From assembly GCA_026545765.1 (NCBI GenBank), contig CM048839.1, positions 51,196,677 through 51,260,676 on the forward strand: 64,000 nt of DNA, given 5' to 3'. Of the stretch, positions 1-9,700 are shown piece by piece. This DNA comes from Plantago major. Lineage: Eukaryota; Streptophyta; Magnoliopsida; Lamiales; Plantaginaceae. The notes below the pieces were generated by a model that was given only the letters and a program-made list of their open reading frames with translations, made no database searches and was not told the origin of the DNA. A program made the translations under genes and the position numbers. Within the stretch, counting starts at the first letter, position 1. Each line of letters begins with the position of its first letter.

Positions 1-1
1 A

Positions 2-245
2 ATGGCTAAAGGTGCTAGTTCTGGTAACTCCTCAATGGATGCAATGAGCGAGGGATTCACTATCTTTAATGAAAGTTATCCCCAATACATTGAATTGGAA
101 AGACAGAAGGTCGAGTTTGCCTGTGAAAGGGAGGAACGTAAGATGAAGGTGAAGAAGATGGACTACTTGATGTAGCTTTTGGGGAACTACAACAACGTGG
201 CCCCAAACATCGTGCACTAGCTGATGCACTGCAGGGAGAATTGTT
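2..245 (+). pseudogene. C-terminal remnant of a Harbinger accessory (Myb/SANT-like) ORF
   Basis: An open frame from the ATG at 3 reads a Ser/Gly-rich start, then a charged Glu/Arg/Lys stretch (ELERQKVEF, then EREERKMKVKKMDYLM). This is the type of coiled C-terminus found on accessory proteins of plant PIF/Harbinger elements. It stops at a TAG near 174, and the frame carries on with similar character and a second TAG near 222. Both stops could come from CAG by C-to-T change. The upstream DNA-binding part would lie outside the window. The assignment rests mainly on the position upstream of, and on the same strand as, the Harbinger transposase. It is plausible but unproven. Confidence 0.4.
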
Positions 246-306
246 TCCGTCGGAGTAATGGGTGAAGTTTGGAGCTTGTTTTACTATGTTTGTATTTCAA
301 ATTATG

Positions 307-516
307 TGAAGTGTGACTTGTTTGTTTTTTACTTTGCAAAGTGTCGCTTGTTTGTGTTTTACTTTCCCAAGTGTTCATTGTAACAAAATCAGTGTGCTTT
401 GAAATTGAATTTTAATTTGAATTATTAGAATTACGGAAAGTATTGTGATCTTATCTTTACTTTGTTAGACATCTTATCTTTGCTTTGTCAGACATCTTAT
501 CTTCACTTTGTCAGGC
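307..516. repeat. Short tandem repeats in the Harbinger inter-ORF spacer
   Basis: Two direct-repeat blocks lie between the accessory ORF and the first nested retrotransposon. At about 307-385 a unit of roughly 30 bp (AAGTGTGACTTGTTTG then a T-rich run) occurs just over twice. At 448-516 a 23-bp unit (ATCTTATCTTTACTTTG...) occurs three times head to tail, with 2-3 changes per copy. Nothing in 246-537 looks coding. Confidence 0.7.
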
Positions 517-537
517 ATCCAAGGCATTGTGACTTAG

Positions 538-1748
538 TGATAAGCTCAAATTATACTCTATAAAACTTAAGAGAATAAGATGTAGTTGTAGACTATGCCT
601 AACTCGGTATCGTTCTCTAGGGAATTAATTAAGCTACCACAACGAAATAGAGCAGAACGTTTGTTTGTGAGTAACAAGTAGGTTTTGAATAACTTTACTT
701 CTAAAACACAAATTAATACTAATAAGCAAATAAACTATTTTGATCAATGAGAGAAAGTGAAAATGGTAGCAATGATCCGGTTATGCTAATTCAATCTAAG
801 GTAATTGTTCATATTGTCACACGGTTACAGGAAGCAGTCAATCCAATTCAACCAAGTTGTTCTTTGAAGATTTCAAACTAGAGAAATCGTCAGGTTTGTC
901 AGACCGACGATCCTTAACCTAAACAAATTAGAACATTTTAAACTAGCGTATTGGTTTGAAGGTTTTACGAGAATATCAAACTAGACGAATCTATATGAAC
1001 GATGATGAACCCTAGATATGAATTCGCATAACCATCACATAACTACCGAGTCCCGGAGTGATTTAGCTACTCATACTTGAAGCAAAGACGAAGGAATTCA
1101 TAGATGAAGATAAGCAAAGCATGATCAATAAGATATTCGCAAGCAAAAGCATACAATTCAAAGGATTAAGCAAACACGAAGAATTGTACGGAAGCAATAG
1201 AGATATATCAATCATACTAAGAATTCGATGTCGATGGTTCGTTACAAGAGAAAACCAAGCTCCAAGATCAATCAATGTCAAAATTTAGGTCTAGGAGCTT
1301 TTTCTATGTAAAAATCGAGTAAAAGAAGTTATGGCAAAAATTGCCTAAGTCTAACCTAATAAGGAGAAACAATTGAGTTAAAAATCCCGTCTCGCCGCGG
1401 CGAGAATATATACTCGCCACGGCGAGCTCACTTCGACAGAACATAGTCAGCTGCTGGAATTCTCGCCGTGGCGAGAATATTGACTCGCTGCGGCGAGCTT
1501 CAAACGACGAAATACCAACAACTACTGGATTTCTCGCCGCGGCGAGCATATTTACTTCACCGCCGCGAGGCTTGTTCTTCTTCGATCCTGCTCAGCTCAA
1601 CAAGCATTTCTCCGCAACAAAAAATCCTACAAAAGAAAACTAAAGTACCAAAGCATAAAAACGTACAAAAACACTACAAAATGCCAATAAAGACTAAACA
1701 AAAGACGGTAAAAAAGACAAGATGAGACTCTAAATTATCGTCTCATCA
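538..1748 (-). repeat. 3' LTR of the gag-only gypsy element
   Basis: This 1211-bp LTR matches 3019-4490 nearly base for base apart from the MITE in the other copy and a 22-bp difference at the GC palindromes. It begins TG and ends CA and abuts the CTTAG duplication. At 1386-1568 it carries a cluster of GC-rich palindromes of the CTCGCCGCGGCGAG type. No gene is present; open frames here are chance. Confidence 0.93.
1386..1568. repeat. Cluster of GC-rich palindromes (CTCGCCGCGGCGAG type)
   Basis: About six perfect or near-perfect copies of CTCGCCGCGGCGAG / CTCGCCACGGCGAG lie in an otherwise AT-rich LTR, at intervals of about 20-80 bp. Each copy is its own reverse complement or nearly so. The partner LTR has the same cluster at 4153-4313 with fewer copies. 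Confidence 0.9.
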
Positions 1749-1760
1749 AACTCCCCAAAC
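1749..1760 (-). promoter_or_regulatory. Polypurine tract of the gag-only gypsy element
   Basis: Directly inside the 3' LTR, the minus strand reads TTTGGGGAGTT up to the LTR start TGATGAG. Position and composition fit the primer for plus-strand DNA synthesis. Confidence 0.75.
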
Positions 1761-2152
1761 TGAACCTTTGCTCGTCCTCGAGCAAACAAACAACCTAGAC
1801 AAAACTAGACTCGAAACATAAAATGAACAACTAGCACATAACAGAGTTAAACTCCCAAGTGACCGAATCTACCATTGTAAACGTCAAATTCACAAGGTGC
1901 AAAAGTTTTGTACTCAACTAACCTTGGCAGAATAGTGCACAGAAAATCAAACTTGAACGTTTCTCAAGTAAATAACATTAAGTCTAGCTCGCTAGTCCCT
2001 CACAGGTGATTGTAGTGTAACTCTCACTCACTAGGAAGTGTCCAAATAGGGTATACACTCAAAAAGTAAACTGGGAAGATGACTTTCGTCACAAAGATGC
2101 CTAGACTATCTTATGCTATTGTACTCGTCTCATCAGGTCGATTTTTGGCAAG

Positions 2153-2768
2153 CTACTTAATTCTCAAAAATCGTAGGCTGATGCTGCTCCCCTTATTCTG
2201 AGCTTCCCAATCTAGGCCATCGTAAAACCTGCAACACAAATCCATCTCAGTCAGCCTGTGGTGAGGGCACTGAGAGAGAAGATTCAAGAACCGTTCCCTT
2301 GCTTCATAGAAACTCTCATTACTCATCTGCATAAACTTCTCAATCTGAAGCCGAAGTTGCTTAGTCTTCTCAGTAGGGTAAAACTTGTTCATGAAGGCCT
2401 TATACAGAGCATCCCAAGTAGCCAGAGATCCCTCCAGCTGGTTCAAAAGCCATCTCTTAACCTTGTCCTGCATGCAAATAGGGAAAACCTTCTTACTGAT
2501 TTCCTCACCAGTCACCGTAATTCCACCCACAATCAGCGGAATCCTAGCAATCAGCCCCTCAAACTCCTTCAGAAACCTGATGACATCCTCATTGGCCATC
2601 CCATAGTACTTAGGCAAATCATGGAAGTGATGAGCCTTGATCTCCATGTTCCTGGCCTCATTAGACAGCACAATTGCTGACTTTCCTGCCTTAATCTCGA
2701 CAGGCTGCATGTAGGCTCCATAAGTTATCTCCCCCTGCCTCAACGATGGGTTGCTCGTTCTCAGCCAT
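2153..2768 (-). pseudogene. Gypsy gag (retrotransposon capsid) fragment
   Basis: The 196-aa frame from 2743 carries the plant Ty3/gypsy capsid signature: HHFHDLPKYYG, a KEFEGL helix, DKVKRWLLNQLEGS, a TWDALYKAFMNKFYP block and CPHHRLTEMDLCCRFYDGL. This capsid type is typical of Athila/Tat-like elements, where it multimerises to package the RNA genome. A likely start is the ATG at 2768 (MAENEQ), joined to the main frame by a one-base shift near 2745. The frame ends at 2153 and no zinc knuckle is seen. It is the only protein-coding part of the element. Confidence is good for family and moderate for the start. Confidence 0.82.
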
Positions 2769-2997
2769 TTGGATTGCTGCTAAGTTTTCTCTTCTAAGCC
2801 GGCGAAGGTGTCGATCGATCTCGTTTATTAGACTGTGCAAAGGTGTTCCTTGCGATCTCGTTCCGCGTATAAACCTGTTGTTAAAGATACACAAGTCAAA
2901 AACTTGAAAAAAGATCTTAGTTTCTGTTAGTGCACTAAACCGCAAGTTGGGAAACAAACAAAAAATCAAACTCTAAACGCTACAGTAGGAATTAACT

Positions 2998-3018
2998 CCC
3001 CGGTAGCGGCGCCAAATT
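2998..3018 (-). promoter_or_regulatory. tRNA primer-binding site of the gag-only gypsy element
   Basis: Immediately inside the 5' LTR, the minus strand reads TTTGGCGCCGCTACCGGGGA. This is the common plant gypsy form, in the class complementary to the 3' end of tRNA-Asp. Confidence 0.75.
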
Positions 3019-4490
3019 TGATAAGCTCAAATTATACTCTATAAAACTTAAGAGAATAAGCTGTAGTTGTAGACTATGCCTAACTCGGTATCGTTCTCTA
3101 GGGAATTAATTAAGCTACCACAACGAAATATAGCAGAACGTTTGTTTGTAAGTAACAAGTAGGTTTTGAATAATTTTACTTCTAAAACACAAATTAATAC
3201 TACTACCTCCGTTCCAATAAGAGCTTCCTAGCTCCTTACTTTCTCTATTATTAAGGAAAATTAATAGAATATTAATTTGTGTGGGGTATTATGTTGGTAA
3301 AGTTGTAAGTGGGTGATAAAGTAAGAGAGAGATTGAATAAAATGTTGATAAAGTAGGAAAGAGATATAATAAAGAATTAGTTAGTGGGATAAAAAATTTC
3401 CATTTATGGGTTAGGAAGTTTCTAACGAATCGCCAAAAAAGGAAAGCTAGGAAGTTATTAATGGAACGGAGGGAGTAATAAGCAAATAAACGATTTTGAT
3501 GAATGAGAGAAAGTGAACACGGTAGCAATGATCCGGTTATACTAATTCAATCTAAGGTAATCGTTCATATTGTCACACGGTCGGTGTACAGGAAGCAATC
3601 AATCCAATTCAACCAAGTTGTTCTTTGAAAATTTCAAACTAGAGAAATCGTCAGGTTTGTTAGACCGACGATCCTTAACTTAAACAAATTAGAATATTTT
3701 AAACTAGCGTATTGGATTGAAGGTTTTACGAGAATATCAAACTAGATGAACCTATATGAACGATGATGAACCCTAGATATGAATTTTCATAACCATCACA
3801 TAACTACCGTCTCGGAGTGATTTAGCTACTCATACTTGAAGCAAAGACGAAGGAATTAATAGATGAAGATAAGCAAAGCATGATCAATAAGATATTCGCA
3901 AGCAAAAGCATACAATTCAAAGGATTAAGCAAACACGAAGAATTGTATGGAAGCAATAGAGATATATCAATCTTACTAAGAATTCGATCGATGTCGATGG
4001 TTCGTTACAAGAGAAAACCAAGCTCCAAGATCAATCAATGTCAGAATCTAGGTCTAGCATCTTTTTCTATGTAAAAATCGAGTAAAAGAAGTTATGGCAA
4101 AAAATTGCCTAAGTCTAACCTAATAAGGAGAAACAATTGCGTCAAAAATCCCATCTCGCCGCGGCGAGCTCACTTCGACAGAACATAGTCAGCTACTAGA
4201 ATTCTCGCCACGGCGAGAATATTGACTCGCCGCGGCGAGCTTCAAACGACGAAATACCAACAGCTACTGGATTTCTTGCCGCGACGAGCATATTTACTTC
4301 GCCGCGGCGAGGCTTGTTCTTCTTCGATCCTGCTCAGCTCAACAAGCATTTCTCTGCAACACAAAATCCTACAAAAGAAAACCAAAGTACCAAAGCATAA
4401 AAACGTACAAAAACACTACAAAATGCCAATAAAGACTAACCAAAAGACGGTAAAAAAGACAAGATAAGACTCTAAATTATCGTCTCATCA
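3019..4490 (-). repeat. 5' LTR of the gag-only gypsy element, carrying a MITE
   Basis: This is the partner of 538-1748. Its 1472 bp include the 273-bp Stowaway MITE and one TA duplication. The GC-palindrome cluster at 4153-4313 is one 22-bp step shorter than in the other LTR. It ends TCTCATCA and is followed by the CTTAG duplication. Confidence 0.92.
3203..3475. mobile_element. Stowaway-type MITE nested in the gypsy LTR
   Basis: The 273-bp insertion has inverted ends CTACCTCCGTTCC...AGCTTCCTAGCT and AGCTAGGAAG...GGAACGGAGGGAG. It is flanked by TA at 3201-3202 and 3476-3477. The other LTR has the empty site (AATTAATACTAATAAGC), which proves insertion after the retrotransposon arrived. Ends of the CTCCCTCCGTTCC type and a TA duplication are diagnostic of Stowaway elements, which are moved by Tc1/mariner transposases. 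It has no coding capacity. Confidence 0.95.
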
Positions 4491-4495
4491 CTTAG

Positions 4496-4656
4496 CTATG
4501 ACTAAGAAATGAGTCACCCATCTCCTACAACTTGTCTATATAATGCAACCATAGAACTAATGTTCAGACACACCAACCTACTTGCATTCATCCCTTCTTC
4601 CATTATTTTAACTAAACAAAAAACACTCTCTCCACTTCAAGTTTCCAAGGATAATT
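4496..4656 (+). promoter_or_regulatory. Harbinger transposase promoter and leader
   Basis: This is the only Harbinger sequence between the two nested retrotransposons. A TATA box (TCTATATAATGC, 4535-4546) lies about 110 bp before the ATG at 4657-4659. The leader between them is rich in C, T and A, as plant 5'UTRs are. The frame ATG-TCC-AAC runs into the copia insertion and resumes at 20772. Confidence 0.6.
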
Positions 4657-4665
4657 ATGTCCAAC

Positions 4666-6345
4666 TGTTGGTCCAGATAACGGCAAAGTAAAAGACTAGA
4701 GGGGGGGGGGGGTGAATAGTCTTTTAAAACTTTTGTCGATAACAAATATTTCTCAGATATCTGAATGGATATCTGATACTTAGAATCAGTCAAGGAAGAC
4801 TTTAATAAAGATAAGTGTAAAGCAGGTTAATAAGTGTACGTATTCTTTGAAGTATAAATACAGAAATGTAAATGACACAGCAAGTATAGTGGTATCTGGA
4901 GGTGGCGTAATCCTCCAACTAATCCACTTCGGTCTATCAGAGACCTAGAATTCACTAGAACAGATAATTGAGATAACCTTACAAAACTCCTATTCTAAGA
5001 TTCTGAACAATTGGTTCCCAACCAAAAGTTCCCCCTGAGTTGTTCCCTAGCTTCTTCAGCCAAGTACTTCCTATACTCAGAAACCTTTGAGTTGTTCCCT
5101 AGCTTCCCAAGCTAAGTACTTCCTATACTCAAAAACCTTGGAGTTATTCCTTAGTTTCCAAATCAAGTACTTCCTATACTCCGGTAACCTTGGAGTTATT
5201 CCCTGATTTTTCAACCTAAGTACTTCCTGTACTCCACGCCGGTTTTGGTGTTGGTTTCGGTTTGAGTTGTCAGATGAGCGTCTTAATAACTTTTCAGTTA
5301 TTCAGATAGCTCTGTGAACTAAGTTACTTAATACACTTTACAGCGTATGGTATCTAGTTCGATTTTACTGACCCAAGTCTTATGATATCTGTTCAAGAGA
5401 ATGAATCTCAGATAGTTGATCTTTTGATTCAACTCCTTCACAGATAGCTTTGCTTGTTTAGGATCAGGACACTTAGAACTTCAGTGTTTACTCAAGATCA
5501 CAAGCTTTAGTCGCAACAGAAAGCTTTGATAATAAGTAAGAAGCTTTGAGAGAGTAAGATCAGAGATCGTATGTTTTAGCGTATTCAGTGTTCTGAGTTG
5601 TGTTCCGTGTGTTCTCTCAAGTTGTCTAAGTGTTGATATTTATAGATGAATTTGAGTACCGTTTGAATAGTATCCGTTAGGCTCAAATTCAAACTATCGA
5701 TATCTGTGTATAGTACTGTAGCAGGTTTTGTCTTCTTCTCAGAAGTTGCCGTTGCTTTTACTCAGACATCTCATCGTGCATTAAATGCATTGTACTATAC
5801 TTTTTGTCTGTAGTGTCAGCGGAACTATGCATTATATCGTAGACTAGACTTGTTGTCGATTCTTTGCGTCCTTATCTTCATTCTTGGATACCACTTGTAT
5901 TGATTGAAACAACCTTGTTTCTTTTCGAAACGTGTTTAACGCTTCAAGGTATCGAGAATGTATATGTGGACACTTTCCTTGTCTTGATATGTATCTCATT
6001 TCTCGATATCTCTTGTGACACGTTTGTTTGAAAGCTTTTGCGTCTACAAGATATCGGCTAAGATATCTGAATAATGATTGATAATCTTGTGCGCTTTCTT
6101 CAAATCTTCAAAAGTTGTTGAGCTTTACCTTGGATATCTTCTTCTTGGTCTTCTCTTCATAAAATAAAAATTACATTTTGAGACCTAACATCCTATACAA
6201 GATTAGCTAGACTATCATACTTAGTGGCTTTCCTCTTTTACAATGTTCAAGTGAACCAAGAGTACTAATCACCTTTCTGAGACTAAGATAAGTCATCATG
6301 TTGCTGAACAAAATATAAACAGATATTCTAACAAAATATCTAACA
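4666..6345 (-). repeat. 3' LTR of copia A1
   Basis: The element-sense LTR begins TGTTAGATATTTTGTTAG and ends TTATCTGGACCAACA. It includes a long C tract (G run at 4700-4712 on the + strand) and five repeats of a 'CTTCCTATACTC' type phrase at 5060-5240. Against the 5' LTR it shows short losses such as TGTCGATTC for TGTCTGATTC, clustered at CTG/CAG. The TATA-like GATATTTATAG near 5635-5645 marks the equivalent of the promoter. Confidence 0.93.
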
Positions 6346-6360
6346 AATTTCCCCCATTTT
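6346..6360 (-). promoter_or_regulatory. Polypurine tract of copia A1
   Basis: The minus strand reads AAAATGGGGGAAATT directly before the 3' LTR start TGTTAGATA. The same tract precedes the 3' LTR of A2 with one G fewer. Confidence 0.85.
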
Positions 6361-6733
6361 GATCAGTCAACGATGACTATCTTCCCTATTACAAATCTGG
6401 ATGAGGAAACAATCCACCACTTAATCATTTCTTGAGATCTTTCAAATCATATAATTAAGTGCAGAAAGTAGACATCAACCAAATCACAAGGTGTGATCTT
6501 TGCTGACAAGTTATCTTTTATAAAATACTATCTGAGAGTAAGTTCTTCAGATAAGTCGCAACTAAGGATTGCAGATAACTTTAATACATAACACATTTAA
6601 GCTCAGTCAGCAAGATACAGCAAAAATTACATAGTAAATTAGGACAACAGGAGTAACCAAGCTCCAAGTAAACATCCTAAAGAACTAGTCTTCAAGTCTT
6701 CAATCTTCAAGTCTTCAACAAAGTTTCTATGGA

Positions 6734-9700
6734 TCAGTCTGCAAATTTCCTATCTCCAAACCTTTTTATGTCATCAAAATAATCATAAAGAAGAGTTCTG
6801 ACAAGCATCTCTGTGTCTCTGGCAAATCCACAGACTTCTTTGTAGGTTTCGGTAGGATTTTTCTTGGCAAAATGCTTGACCCATAGGTACTTTCCCCACT
6901 TCCAGGCATGCTCTATTCTGATATCTGAAAGCTTGAAGTATCCATAGATAATCTTCAGATATCTGATGTCACCCTTGTATTGATCTTCTGTCAGATAGAA
7001 CGACTCATAGGGTTCCACAGCAAGTCTTGGTCTTGTGCCTGTTCCTGTGATATTCAGAATTTTGTGCACATCATCTGGCTTTCCATAAGGACAATCATCA
7101 GAGAGGTCCTTCTTCATGGCTTCAGTTCTCTTGACAACTTCAAAATCCAACCATGCTTTGATGTGATTGGTGTTGATCAAGGTAGGTTTATTCTTTCTCC
7201 ATGCCATGAGTTGTTTATGGATTGGTTCTGGAAATCTTGAATTTACCAATAGATGCTTAAGTTCCAGAATCCAATAGCCATTTTTCTGATTGGTGCACCT
7301 GTGAGCGGAGGAATCATTGTCATACTTCACATACTCAATTTTGGCTTCTTCCGCTCGAGTGGAAGTTGACTTTGTCTTTGCTCAGCTCTCAGTCTGTTCC
7401 TTTTCTGTCTTGAATTCTCTTTGTGGTTGTTGCTTGAAGAACTACCACCCTGGATAGACTTGGTATTTCCAGAGGGTGTTTTAGCTGCTAGTGGCTTTGC
7501 AACTATGGGCTCAGTTAGGCTTTCAAGTTTCCTTTTTCTGTGAAGAGGAGCTTCATCTTCATCAGTCTCTTCATCATCTTCATCAAGATCAATTCTTGTG
7601 AGATCTTTGCAGCCTTCTTCATTGCCCTGGGATTTGATTTGACCTTCTTCTTCTTCTTCAGAAGATTCATCAATCCCTCTAACTTGTCTTCTCCTTGGAG
7701 CCTTGGTACTCCTTGGAGGTTTCTGTGCCATGGCCCTTGTTACCATTTTGGTTCCTTGATGGGTCTCTGGACTTGGCTTGAGAAGGATTCATAGATTCTG
7801 AGTGGTGGCTGGGAAGTTTTTCTTCTTCCTTTCTGAGCAGCACCAGCTCCAGATTTCTTCTTGTTTTCATCTCCTTCTTCCCATTCCCCCTGACTTTGAG
7901 GTCCAGATTTGTACTTTCTTTCCCCCTTAGTCATTGTTGGCTGACTCAGTCTCATAAAGGAATCTGAGAGAGAGTCAAAATGCCCTTGTAAATAGTTGTA
8001 GGCAGTGACCAACTTCTGAAGTTCGGCTTTGAGCTCCTGATTTTGTTTGATAAGTCCATTGTCCTTATCAGTGAGCTCTGCCAATGGGCCTAGGATGGCA
8101 TCTGCTTTTCCAGCAGTGTAACTTGCCTCTTGAAAAGCTTTTTCAGCTAAAGACACATCATCGTCCCTTGTCATTCCCAGATCTTTCTGAGCAATGATCA
8201 TGCTAGTTGTTCTCTGAGTGATGAGCTCAGTGAACTTTCTCATTTCAGAGGGGACTGAGGCAATTACTTCCTTGTTTTGTGAAGACATTTCCTTATTCAG
8301 AGTAGCTAGTACTTGGTACCTGCTCATGTACTCTTGAGAGTGGACGTTTGGCAGTTTGTTGAAGATTGTAGGAGCAATCAACTTTCTTTTTAAGTGAGAA
8401 ACCGCTAGATGTTCATGGCGGTGTCCTGCCAAAGTCTTGTCTTCTTCATCATCTGAGGGATTAGCCCAGTGATCTTCATCCTCTTGGACATTTTCATCAA
8501 TTGTATCAAGTCCAGCAACCATCTCAGAGATTGGTTTCTTTCCTTTCTGGGAGGAGGATGGTAATTCTTTCGAAGATGATGCAGCCTTAGCATCATGCTT
8601 GACTTCAGATACTTCTTCAGTATCGAGTTCTTTGGCAATCTCGCACCTGACATCCGTAGCTCGCTAACCGCAGAGTTAGCATTCATTTCTTTGAGGTATT
8701 GATATTCTAGTTGATCAAGCCTTTCTCTGTATTGAGCTATTTGATCTTCCGATTGAAGATGGAGTATTGTGTTCTTCTTCCAACAGTTGTCTGAGTTGAG
8801 CACTTCTGGTCTTAGTGTTTAATATTTTCTGATTGGTTTCTTCAGAAAGCTCAACTACTTGTTCAGTAGTAACTGCGTGTTGGTGAGAAGATGGATGAGT
8901 AGATCTCTGAGGTGATGAAGACGGAGATTTCTGTGAAGTCTTCTCAGTTGCTTTTCGGAATTGAGGCATTGTTTCTCTGTGAAATTCCTCCGGTTCCTGG
9001 TGCAGGAGCATCATCATCATCCTTTTTGTCATTATCATCCTTTTGGTGATGATCAGTGGGAGGTTCATCAAAGAAATTTTCATTCATTTCTTCCTCCTCA
9101 TCTTCTTAAGATACAAGATTGATCACTTCCGGAATAGTGATCTTCTGCCCATTAACTTCTTCTTGTTCAGAAGGTATGAATTGCAGAGTCTGGGGTAGAA
9201 CTGGCTTGAATGCCATCTGTAATCTTGTCTGATCATCTGCCTGTTCAAAGGCATGTATCAAACTATGCGCCACTTCTCTGGAAAAGTCCTTGTGTAGTAG
9301 AATCATGTATGTTGTTCTGTAGCGAACATTGTTTGGACATATGTTTCCAGGTCAAGAGCTCGTGCCCGTCTGGTTGGTTGATCAGTTATTCTCAATATTT
9401 CAGAGAGATCAGAGCACCTTAACTTCTGCCATTTCTTGAAGCATTGAATGTGCTTTGGCAAAGTGTGAGCTTTGAAAAAGTGAAGTAGGTCCCTTGTTTC
9501 TTCAATGGGAACCTGTTTTGCATCTGTTTGAGCCTGAAAGAAAGAGTTTTGAGTGAGTTTCAAAACTTTGGTAGATATCTGAGTAGAAGTGTAGTTTAGT
9601 TTAAGTTACACAGTATGAACATCAGGCTCAGATACTTGTTCTACTGGGACAATTGGTGTCTCAGATATCTTGTGGTGAGGTGGAGACTTGGAAGTCTGGT

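Larger units (their letters stand above)
538..4490 (-). mobile_element. Complete non-autonomous (gag-only) Ty3/gypsy LTR retrotransposon
   Basis: Two long direct repeats (538-1748 and 3019-4490), each starting TGATAAGCTC and ending TCTCATCA, bound an internal region of only 1270 bp. The 5-bp duplication CTTAG flanks the element at 533-537 and 4491-4495. On the minus strand the order is 5' LTR, a primer site reading TTTGGCGCCGCTACCGGGGA, a gag-like frame, a purine tract (TTTGGGGAGTT) and 3' LTR. No protease, RT or integrase is present, so the element would depend on a relative for those functions. The layout matches the gag-carrying small LTR elements described in plants. The 3019-4490 LTR is longer because it holds a MITE. 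Confidence 0.93.

Noticed and set aside
1468-1725. Open frame through the GC palindromes in the LTR
   Set aside because: Present in both LTRs only because they are copies; driven by palindromic GC words, no conservation signal at codon level.
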